A stretch of 64,000 nucleotides of DNA from Polyangia bacterium (GTDB lineage Bacteria; Myxococcota_A; Polyangia; Nannocystales; Nannocystaceae): contig JAUHWG010000040.1 in NCBI GenBank assembly GCA_030424595.1, positions 1-64,000 on the forward strand. Reading direction: 5' to 3'. The notes under the pieces are model-generated. The model did no database searches and was not told where the DNA came from. It was given only the letters and a program-made list of their open reading frames with translations. This document shows, piece by piece, positions 43,374 through 50,816 of this stretch (its first letter is position 1; the number at the start of each line of letters is the position of its first letter). The position numbers and the translations under genes were made by a program.

Positions 43374-44807
43374 GTGCCGCCGTGGATCCATCGGGGCCGA
43401 GGAGACCGCAGGGGAGCGACCGGTCGCGCTGGCGTCGACGCCGACCGCCGGTTCAACCCGCGTCGGACGAACCTTCGCGCGGCGTCCCCACGCCACAGCC
43501 CGCGCGGCCTGATGGTGGGAGCCGCCGCGCTCGCGCTCGCCTGCTCGTCTGGCTCAGCCCAGGAGCCGCTCGCTTCTCCGAGCGCCCCCAGGGCCGCGGC
43601 GGCAGAGCCCGATCGCCATGACGCAGCGGCTCCGCTCCGCACCTCGCCAGAGCCGGCGCCGTCGCCCCGGCAGAGTCCCCCGCAACAGCAGGCGAGCGCC
43701 AAGGCGTCCGCCGATGTCAGCGCACAGGCGCGCCTGCGCGCGCCCGCCAGCTCAACCATAAAACCCGGGCGCCAGGTCGTCGGAGAAGACGCGCCCCCGG
43801 GCCTCCTCGACTTTGTCGGGGCCCTCCGCGAGGCCGGGGACAAGGGCACGCTCTGGCTCGGCAAGCTCAGCGGCAACGGCGATCGCGAGGTCCTGATCTA
43901 CATCCCCGCGGGGACCGACCCCGACGGCGACTTCCGCCTGATCTACCACTTTCACGGGACCTACTCGGAGCACGTCGAGCGCCGCGCGGAGGGGCTGAAG
44001 AAGCGAGCATGGGTCGGCTGGGATCGCCTCCAGCAGACGATCGACGGGGCCGCCGCGCTCCAGGCCCAGGGCCAGGGCAACGTCGCCCTGATCTATCCGT
44101 TTAGCGCCGGCAAGCGGATGGAGCCGGAGTGGGAGGGCTGGAGCAACAAGGCCTACGACCGGATGTGGATGCGGCCGGGGCCCAAGGGCTTCTCGGACAG
44201 CTTCGCCCAGCTCGACGCCGAGGTCACCGAGCTCCTGACGGGCAAGCTCGGGGTCCACCCGAGCCGGATGCCCGCGCAGGTCACCGCGGAGGGGCACAGC
44301 GCCGGCGGGATCGCCCTCTGGAACATCGCCCGCCACGACGACGGCCGGGTCGCCGACTACCTCTTCCTCGACGCCGGCTTCCACCTCTGGGCCGACGGCT
44401 GCTTCGCGGAGATCCAGGCCCACAAGCGCCCAGAGGACCGCCGCTCACGGGTGGTCCTGGTGATCCGCGACGGAGGGATCGCCGATCCCCTGGCGGGCCC
44501 CAACGCCTGGTGCGTCGACCACCCGACGTACGTCGACGCCTGGCCGGCGGTCGCCGAAGCCTGCAACGCCGACCCCAAGGCGAAGCCGAAGAGCGCCCCC
44601 GGCCGAGGCAAGCTCCGCTGCGACGAGTGGCGAGCGATCGCCGAGGGCTGGCCCGCCGTCGAGGCCTGGTGCGAGGGCATGGCCGATGACATGCGCGACG
44701 TCGACGGCGTCGTCGTCCACCGGACCAAGGTCACCCACGGTGACCAGCCGCGCGCCTTCTTCGGCGGCCTCGGGATCCCCGAGATGCGCCCCGATACGGG
44801 GAACTAG
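43374..44807 (+). CDS. Exported alpha/beta-hydrolase-like lipoprotein
   Basis: Up to 477 residues. GLMVGAAALALAC looks like a lipobox, preceded by an unusually long Arg-rich n-region from GTG 43374. ATG 43512 would leave almost no n-region, so the true start is unclear. A Ser/Pro/Ala linker leads to the hydrolase: FRLIYHFHGTYSEHVERRAE (oxyanion region HFHG) and AEGHSAGGIALWNI (nucleophile elbow G-H-S-A-G). FLDAGFHLW and HGDQPRAFFGG may supply the acid and His. Substrate unknown. It follows the dolichol-kinase-like gene by 24 bases and may be co-transcribed. Confidence 0.8.
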   Translation: MPPWIHRGRGDRRGATGRAGVDADRRFNPRRTNLRAASPRHSPRGLMVGAAALALACSSGSAQEPLASPSAPRAAAAEPDRHDAAAPLRTSPEPAPSPRQSPPQQQASAKASADVSAQARLRAPASSTIKPGRQVVGEDAPPGLLDFVGALREAGDKGTLWLGKLSGNGDREVLIYIPAGTDPDGDFRLIYHFHGTYSEHVERRAEGLKKRAWVGWDRLQQTIDGAAALQAQGQGNVALIYPFSAGKRMEPEWEGWSNKAYDRMWMRPGPKGFSDSFAQLDAEVTELLTGKLGVHPSRMPAQVTAEGHSAGGIALWNIARHDDGRVADYLFLDAGFHLWADGCFAEIQAHKRPEDRRSRVVLVIRDGGIADPLAGPNAWCVDHPTYVDAWPAVAEACNADPKAKPKSAPGRGKLRCDEWRAIAEGWPAVEAWCEGMADDMRDVDGVVVHRTKVTHGDQPRAFFGGLGIPEMRPDTGN

Positions 44808-44887
44808 GCCCTCGTAGACCCTGCGGGGTGAGGGTACGTGAGGCCCGGACCCTTTCGCCCGCGCGCGGAATCGTCGACACTCCGGCG

Positions 44888-46138
44888 GTGTTCGCCTCGC
44901 ACCGTGTCCTCGCACTCGCCTCCGCGCTCGCCCTCAGCGGCTGCACCGGAGGATCTGGATCCTCTGAGACCGACGCCAGCGCGGCGACTACGGCGAGTAC
45001 GGCGACCACGACCGGCACCTCCACCTCCTCCGCGAGCGAGACCGGGAGCTCGACGACCGCGGCCTCCGAGAGCGACACCGGGAGCCCCGGGATCGACTAC
45101 GACGCCGCCGGTCCGCACCCGGTCGCCAACGATCGATTTGTCCTGAACGCAGGCGATCGCGAGCTCCTCGTCGAGGTCTGGTACCCCGCCGATCCGTCCG
45201 CGGCCGAGGCCGCCGCGGCCGGCCAGTCGATCGCAGAGTTCGTCCCCGCGGGCCCGGATCGCGAGGCCTTCGACGCGCTCCTCGCCGACCTCTCCCCCGC
45301 CGGCACGATCGGCACTCGGACCCAGACCTCAGCCGCCTTCGCGGCGCCCCCGGCCGCGGGCTCCTGGCCCCTGCTGGTCTTCTCCCACTGTCACAACTGC
45401 GTCCGCTTCTCCTCCTACAGCCTCGCCGAGCACCTCGCGAGCCACGGCTTTGTCGTCGCCGCGCCGGACCACGCCGGCAACACGCTCTTCGACTCTGGCG
45501 CCCTCCTCAGCGATGAATTCCTGATGACCCGCGTCGGCGATCTCCAGGCTGTGATCGACGCCCTGACCGGGGACGACGAGGCGCTGCCGAGCTCGATCAA
45601 GGGCGAGGGCATCGTCGACCCGAGCAGGATCGGCGCCTTCGGCCACAGCTACGGCGCGGCGACGGTCGGCCGCCTCGCCCAGGAGGACGCGCGGATCCTC
45701 GCGGCGATGCCGATCGCAGCGCCGGTCGAGAACCCGATCTTCCCCGGCACTCAGGTCGCGGCGATCGAGCGGCCGCTCCTCTTTGTCCGCGCCGAGGAGG
45801 ACAACAGCATCCTCGCCGTCGGCAACAACCTGATCAACCTCAACTTCATGGGCGCCAACCCGCCGGTGTGGCTGGTCAAGGTCCGCGACGCCGGACACTG
45901 GAACTTCTCCGACATCTGCGGGCTGACCGAGGACTTCGCCGCCGGCTGCGGTGAGGGGACCCGCCAGACCGTCGCCGGCGAGGTCTTCACCTACCTCGAC
46001 ATCGACGTCGCTCGCCGCCTCGCCGGCGCCTACGCCCTCGCCTTCTTCGACCTCCAGCTCCGCGACAACGCCGACGCAGCCGCCTACCTGGCGAGCCCCG
46101 AGCCCGCCGAGTGGGTCGAGGTCTCGGTCCGCGAGTGA
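44888..46138 (+). CDS. Alpha/beta-hydrolase lipoprotein (dienelactone/PAF-acetylhydrolase-like)
   Basis: About 416 residues from GTG 44888, which gives an ideal 19-residue lipoprotein signal (ALASALALSGC). GTG 44828 is possible and adds 20 residues. After a Ser/Thr tether, the domain starts with GPHPVANDRFVLNAGDRELL and VEVWYPAD, typical of bacterial PAF-acetylhydrolase-like enzymes. PLLVFSHCHNC is the oxyanion region, RIGAFGHSYGAATVG the nucleophile elbow (G-H-S-Y-G), and RDAGHWNF supplies the catalytic His. A lipid or ester substrate is likely. It lies 80 bases after the previous hydrolase gene. Confidence 0.85.
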   Translation: MFASHRVLALASALALSGCTGGSGSSETDASAATTASTATTTGTSTSSASETGSSTTAASESDTGSPGIDYDAAGPHPVANDRFVLNAGDRELLVEVWYPADPSAAEAAAAGQSIAEFVPAGPDREAFDALLADLSPAGTIGTRTQTSAAFAAPPAAGSWPLLVFSHCHNCVRFSSYSLAEHLASHGFVVAAPDHAGNTLFDSGALLSDEFLMTRVGDLQAVIDALTGDDEALPSSIKGEGIVDPSRIGAFGHSYGAATVGRLAQEDARILAAMPIAAPVENPIFPGTQVAAIERPLLFVRAEEDNSILAVGNNLINLNFMGANPPVWLVKVRDAGHWNFSDICGLTEDFAAGCGEGTRQTVAGEVFTYLDIDVARRLAGAYALAFFDLQLRDNADAAAYLASPEPAEWVEVSVRE

Positions 46139-46244
46139 CCGGGGCTGCTGCGCTCGGGGCCCATCGCCGGCTCGATCGAGCGAATGACCGAGGCGGACAG
46201 AAGAGACCGCAGCGCTCGCCGCTGCGGCCCTGACGGCCGTCTCC

Positions 46245-46294
46245 GTGATCAGTGATCAGTGATCAGTGATCAGTGATCAGTGATCAGTGATCAG
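46245..46294. repeat. 8-base palindromic simple repeat (TGATCAGT)
   Basis: About six perfect copies, each carrying the palindrome TGATCA, lie between the convergent hydrolase and fibro-slime genes. TGATCA is rare elsewhere in this GC-rich window. Confidence 0.95.
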
Positions 46295-46347
46295 CGCCCG
46301 CCGAGCTGCCCTCGTAGTCCGGCGAGCAGCCCCTCGACGCTGCCCGC

Positions 46348-47493
46348 TCACTGCGGCATGAAGCAGTTGATCGAGGTGTCGATCCGGAAGTTCGAGCCGC
46401 TCTCGCAGCGCTCCGCGTGGAACACGTCGAGCGTGTAGGTCTGGTCGGCGTTGAGCCCGAGGGTGTCGAGGTCGACCGTGCCGTTGACCTGCGGGTGGAG
46501 CCCGCCGAGGTCGAGCGCGAGCTTGCCGTCGATGAAGACCCAGACGTCGTCGTCGCCGGTGAAGGTGAAGCTCTGCCCCGGCTCGTAGATGAAGTTGGTG
46601 TGGATCTCCGTGGTGAAAGAGCCGTTGCGGTCGGGGAAGGTCTGGTTCGCCCAGTTGGGGGTGACGTTGTTGCCGAACCCCATGTCCGTCAGGGGGTAGA
46701 AGGAGTTGCTCGCGAAGGAGTAGACCCCCGGCATGATCTCCATCAGCTCGAGCTCCGACTCGATCTCGATGTTGGTCCCGTCGACCGGGTTGTACCACTC
46801 GTTAAACGTGGCCTGCGACGTGATCTGGGGGTTCGAGCCGTTCCAGTTGCCGGGAGGGGCCGGCGGGTTCGGGTTGTAGACCGGCTTCAGATCGTTGCCG
46901 AGGTTGCTCATCACCAGCCCCGGACGGGCGGTGTTGCCGTTCATGTGACAGCCGAAGTCGGGGTGGAGCGGCTTGAGGTCGCGGTAGGTGACCGCGAGGT
47001 TGCCACACTCGACCATCCCGCCGGTGGTCCCGCCGGTGGTCCCGTCGGTGGTCCCGTCGGTGCTCCCGCCGGTGGTCCCGTCGGTGTCCCCCGTCGTGTC
47101 GCCGCCGGTCCCGGTCGTCGTCCCCTCCGTGTCACCGCTGGTCACCGTCGTCGTCCCCTCTGTGTCCCCCGTCGTCCCGACGGTGGTCTCACCCCCGGTC
47201 TCCGAACCGCTGACGCTGACCCCCTCGGTGTCCGTCATCCCGGTCGTCGAGCTCGCCCCGGTGTTCGAGTCGCTCCCGCCCGCCGTCTGGGAGGTCGCGC
47301 TGTCCGAGCCGCTGCCCGCAGTCACGCTCGCGCTCGCGCTCGCGCTCGCGCTGCCGCTCTCGGTTCCGCTCGAGCTCGAGCCCGTGCTCGCGCTCGCCTC
47401 GACCAGATCGTCGCCGTTGCAGCCCCCGACCACCAAGAGCCCCATCCCACCAAACACCAACGCCCCACGCCGAGCCCATCGAACTATATGCAT
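46348..47493 (-). CDS. Fibro-slime domain adhesin-like lipoprotein
   Basis: 381 residues. GGMGLLVVGGC is the lipobox. Residues 26-160 are a Ser/Thr/Gly tether with Ser-Ala, TEGTT and TDGT repeats. The C-terminal 215 residues are a fibro-slime (PA14-like) domain: TYRDLKPLHPDFGCHMNG, TTEIHTNFIYEPGQSFTF, GDDDVWVFIDGKLALDLGG, TYTLDVFHAERCESGSNFR. The DDDVWVFIDGKLALDLGG block (18 residues) is diagnostic. These domains occur in Dictyostelium prestalk and bacterial cellulose-binding or surface proteins, so matrix or polysaccharide binding is likely. Confidence 0.9.
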   Translation of the reverse strand: MHIVRWARRGALVFGGMGLLVVGGCNGDDLVEASASTGSSSSGTESGSASASASASVTAGSGSDSATSQTAGGSDSNTGASSTTGMTDTEGVSVSGSETGGETTVGTTGDTEGTTTVTSGDTEGTTTGTGGDTTGDTDGTTGGSTDGTTDGTTGGTTGGMVECGNLAVTYRDLKPLHPDFGCHMNGNTARPGLVMSNLGNDLKPVYNPNPPAPPGNWNGSNPQITSQATFNEWYNPVDGTNIEIESELELMEIMPGVYSFASNSFYPLTDMGFGNNVTPNWANQTFPDRNGSFTTEIHTNFIYEPGQSFTFTGDDDVWVFIDGKLALDLGGLHPQVNGTVDLDTLGLNADQTYTLDVFHAERCESGSNFRIDTSINCFMPQ

Positions 47494-47648
47494 TCGCGAA
47501 TTCTAGCTGATCGTCACAGCCTGGCCTAGTGGACATGATCGCGCCATAGCGCGGTCCTCCAGGGCCCGCGCCCGGGGATCCCCTCACCCGCCGGAGATGG
47601 TCCTACCGGCCTCCAACCCTGACCTCCGGGGATCCACCGACCTGCGGA

Positions 47649-49661
47649 TCAGAAGTGCGCCGAGATCACGGTCGTCCCTGGCTCCCGGCTCGCGCCGTCG
47701 GCCGTCATCGTCAGGACAGCGGTCCCCGGAGGAAGACCGAGGTTCGCGCTGAGGTCGATCTCCGGAAGCTCGATCCCGCCGAGACCGTCACCGCCGAGGG
47801 CCCCCAGGATCTGGTTGGTGATCCCCGCCTCGAGCTGCTCTGCGATGAACGTCTCCGCGTCGATCATGTCGTCCTCGTTCGCGTTCAGCTCGGTCTTGAC
47901 GTCGACCACCTCGGGGATGCCGATGGCGACGTTCTTGCCCTCGGCGCTGATCTCGAGGCGGACGATCATCGTCATCCAGGCGGTGAAGGTCATCGGCTTG
48001 TCCAGGACCACCAAGCTCGCGTCAAAGCGAAGATCGCCGATCTGCGCCAGGAGCTCCCCCGGGTTCGCGCAGTCCGAGGCCGTCGGCGCGAGCATGCCCG
48101 AGGCGATGAACTCGTTGACCCCGACGGCGTCGCTCTCGGCGAGCTCGGGCGGGACGATGAACTCGAGCAGGCCGCCTCGCCAGGCGCCGTAGAGGACCTG
48201 GTTTATCATGTCGTCGGCGAGCCCGATCTCGACCTCCCCCTTCTGCGGCAGCATCAGCTGCTCCTCCAGGGAGCCGCAGCCGACCCGCCCAGGGACGCCC
48301 TCGTTCTCGTAGGGGGTGACATCCTCGACGAAGTAGCCGCCGCCGCGCTGGACGATCCGACCGCTCTGCGGCGGCGAGGGGTCCGGCGGGGCCTCACCGT
48401 CGTGGAAGATCGTGTCGGCGAACTCCGTCACCAGGTTGACCGGCACCTTGGTCTCACCGCCGCCGAGATCCGGCAGCTCGAAGAGGGTGTTCACCTCGAG
48501 GGTGTTCAGGGCGCCGGCGAGCGCAGGCCCGAGCTGGTTCTCGATCTGATCGTTCAGCGAGTCGACCAGGTCGGCGACGATCCCCCCCATGATGAAGGGC
48601 TTGATGATCGTCAGGAGGAAGTTGGTCCAGACGTTGTTCGAGTAGATGTCGACGTCGCCCTCCTTGAGCGTCGTGCTCGAGTTCATCACCGTCACCTGGA
48701 CCTGACCGTCGGCGTCGACCCAGATCATCGTGTCGGCCTCGACCTCGATCTTGTCGATGCTGAGGCCGCCGGTCCCGTCGCCGCCGAGGAGGATGCAGGC
48801 TGGGGTCGTGCAGTCAAAGTCGAGCGCGCCCTCGACCTCCTGGATCGCCGCGCTGATGTGCAGCCCGCCGTCGATCCCCAGCAGCCCGACCTTGGTCGAG
48901 CCGAAGGTCATGTCGGTCAGGTAGACCTTGTAGCCGGCCGTCGTCGTGATCGGCGTGTTCGGGTCGAGGAGCGCGGCGATGTCGAAGTTCTGCAGGGCGA
49001 TCCCGAGCACGGTGGCGATATCGTCGGCGGGATCGCTGTTGTCGCCGTCGTCGAGCGACTCTTGGCTGAGATAGAACGCGATCCCCTCGGGGACCATCTG
49101 CTCGCCCGTGACCTCGGGCTTGCGGTAGTCGGTCGACCAGAGGAAAGACTGGACCCGCCGCCGCTTCGCGCCGATCACATCGGTCGCCTCAAAGTCGAGC
49201 GAAGAACCGCCAGGCGTGACGACGACGTCGACCTCAAAGGATCCGTCGTCGCCGAGCTTGACCCCCTCGCCGTTGAGCATGAGCGTCTCGATCCCGCCCG
49301 CGGCGCTCTCCGCCTTGCCGGTGACGGTCACGACCGGGACCCCGGGCTCGCCGACGATGGTCGCCCCGCGCGGGGGATAGTCGACGCTTATCTGCGGCCG
49401 ACAGGCGTTGGAGAGCACCGCCTCGACGAGGCACTGCCCGTCGCCGGCGCAGCGGTTGTAGGTGCACTCGTTGCCGTCCTCGCACTGCGAGTTCTCGACG
49501 CAGAGACCCTCCATCCCGGTCGTCTCCATCGGCTCGCCGGTGGTCGAGGTCGAGGTCTCGCCGCCCGACTCGGTCGCGCTCACCCCCGTGGCGGTGTCGT
49601 CGCCGCAGGCCGGGACGAGAGCGGCGAGGAGAACTACAGAGGCGACGATAGGACTACGCAT
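47649..49661 (-). CDS. Lipoprotein with Ig-like and BPI/lipid-binding-like regions
   Basis: 670 residues. VVLLAALVPAC is the lipobox. A short Thr tether is followed by a Cys-rich segment (CVENSQCEDGNECTYNRC) and an Ig-like domain around residues 110-175 (VTVTGKAESAAGGIETLML, DDGSFEVDVVVTPGG). The large remainder alternates beta strands with an amphipathic helix (IKPFIMGGIVADLVDSLND, IENQLGPALAGAL), as in the BPI/LBP-like fold that binds lipids; that assignment is by pattern only. Nothing catalytic is visible. The protein is probably anchored to the outer membrane. Confidence 0.75.
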   Translation of the reverse strand: MRSPIVASVVLLAALVPACGDDTATGVSATESGGETSTSTTGEPMETTGMEGLCVENSQCEDGNECTYNRCAGDGQCLVEAVLSNACRPQISVDYPPRGATIVGEPGVPVVTVTGKAESAAGGIETLMLNGEGVKLGDDGSFEVDVVVTPGGSSLDFEATDVIGAKRRRVQSFLWSTDYRKPEVTGEQMVPEGIAFYLSQESLDDGDNSDPADDIATVLGIALQNFDIAALLDPNTPITTTAGYKVYLTDMTFGSTKVGLLGIDGGLHISAAIQEVEGALDFDCTTPACILLGGDGTGGLSIDKIEVEADTMIWVDADGQVQVTVMNSSTTLKEGDVDIYSNNVWTNFLLTIIKPFIMGGIVADLVDSLNDQIENQLGPALAGALNTLEVNTLFELPDLGGGETKVPVNLVTEFADTIFHDGEAPPDPSPPQSGRIVQRGGGYFVEDVTPYENEGVPGRVGCGSLEEQLMLPQKGEVEIGLADDMINQVLYGAWRGGLLEFIVPPELAESDAVGVNEFIASGMLAPTASDCANPGELLAQIGDLRFDASLVVLDKPMTFTAWMTMIVRLEISAEGKNVAIGIPEVVDVKTELNANEDDMIDAETFIAEQLEAGITNQILGALGGDGLGGIELPEIDLSANLGLPPGTAVLTMTADGASREPGTTVISAHF

Positions 49662-49867
49662 CTTCCGAATCTACCACCGCGAATCGGAGCCGCGTAGAGA
49701 GCAGCCCTCTTCACACCTGAGATTTCCAGGGACATGTTTTGAGGACCAGGCACGGCGCTCCCCTTGGCCCCAGGACGCGGTTCCCCCGCGAGGAGCCCGC
49801 GATTGGAGCTCGTCCTCGGCAGCCCCAGGAGAGGAGCGCTCACGATCGCGCGCGACCAGCCTGGGGA

Positions 49868-49960
49868 CGCGCTCAAGGGCGGCCACGGAGCCCCGCATGC
49901 GGCGTCATGCAGGTGCCGACGATCCGAACGAGGAGCGCGAAGATCCCCGCGGATCATGGC
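49868..49960 (-). pseudogene. Decayed duplicate of the fatty-acid hydroxylase 3' end
   Basis: Read on the minus strand this segment matches the last 110 bases of the hydroxylase gene at 53219. AGCCATGA-CCGCGGG, CGCTCCTCG-TCGGATC, TCGGCACCT, GCCGCATG-GGGG and GGCCGCC follow in the same order. There is a deletion of about 20 bases after the first block and several substitutions. Where the intact gene has SHDPREYDRNFAGMFPLLDR, the remnant has lost the middle. Its upstream edge overlaps the stop codon of the gene at 49954. Confidence 0.65.
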
Positions 49961-50418
49961 TCGACGCGGCGGCCCTCGGCGAGCGCCTCGCGGGTCTCCT
50001 CGAGCGTCCGTAGCTGGCGCGAGTAGGGCCAGCTGCCCGGCGTCGCCTCGCCCCAGCCGAGGCTGAGCTGCGGGCGATCGACCCGAAGATCGTCGAGGGC
50101 GCGCTCAACCCTGCTGTAGGCGTCGTAGAGCTCGCTGCAGGCGTCGTCGCTCGGAGAGAAGACGTGCGGCCTCCAGACCAGCGCTCCGACCCAGAGGAGC
50201 GCGCTGGCGCCGACCAGGCTCAGGATCACCACGAGGGGATCCGCGGCGAAGAGACGCGCGACGCCGTAGCCGACGAGGGCGACGAGGGCGAGACCGGCGA
50301 AGGCCTCGCGGACGGCGAAGAGCGCCTGGACGCGCGAGCTCCTCCGCGCCGCCCGGACCGCGACGATCGCGGCGGCGAGCTCGTCGTCGGCGCGGTCGAA
50401 GTCCATCGGATCGGTCAT
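49954..50418 (-). CDS. Small membrane protein with two transmembrane helices
   Basis: 154 residues. Residues 1-40 are a charged helix. Two adjacent hydrophobic segments follow (EAFAGLALVALVGYGVARLF and LVVILSLVGASALLWVGALV), then a soluble C-terminal tail (SDDACSELYDAYSRVERALD, LGWGEATPGSWPYSRQL). Family not recognised. The ATG at 50418 is a good start. The stop codon lies inside a remnant of the duplicated hydroxylase gene, so the C-terminus may have been altered by that event. Confidence 0.6.
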   Translation of the reverse strand: MTDPMDFDRADDELAAAIVAVRAARRSSRVQALFAVREAFAGLALVALVGYGVARLFAADPLVVILSLVGASALLWVGALVWRPHVFSPSDDACSELYDAYSRVERALDDLRVDRPQLSLGWGEATPGSWPYSRQLRTLEETREALAEGRRVEP

Positions 50419-50816
50419 GAGCCGTGCCTCAAAAAGTCCGCTGACCGGGGGCCTCGCACCCTCGCGGTTGTAGCAGACCGGCGCGTCGGGGTCGCAGGAA
50501 GAGCGACGCGCAGCGCGCTCAAGGAACTTAAAGAAACACCGCCGTAAGATCGCGAACGCAGGGCGCCTATGGAGTTGTCGCGGCGGTCATCGGGCCACCA
50601 CGCACTCTCTCCGGCTCCACCGTGATCCCCCTCAGCCGCGATCACCGGGCGCCACCACGCCATCTCCGCACAGGCGACCCCCTACGCCCAAGACCCGCAC
50701 CTCCCCCCCCGATAGACCGCGAACCAACCCCTCGCTGGGCCCCAGCTCAGGGGCTTGGGCCGCGGCTTTGCGACGCTGCGAACACAGGCCGCTGAGAGCG
50801 GCGATTGAGGAAGCAC
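50419..50816. other. Intergenic region without a supported gene
   Basis: About 400 bases between divergent genes. No conserved frame, clear promoter or repeat was found. TGAGGAAGC before 50817 is the ribosome-binding site of the next gene. Confidence 0.4.

Noticed and set aside
46245..46294. CRISPR array
   Set aside because: Units are 8 bases with no spacers, and no cas genes are present in the window.
47655..49697. 680-residue rightward frame opposite the BPI-like lipoprotein
   Set aside because: Composition is Arg/Asp/Val-rich without hydrophobic core patterns; it is the antisense shadow of a well-supported lipoprotein.
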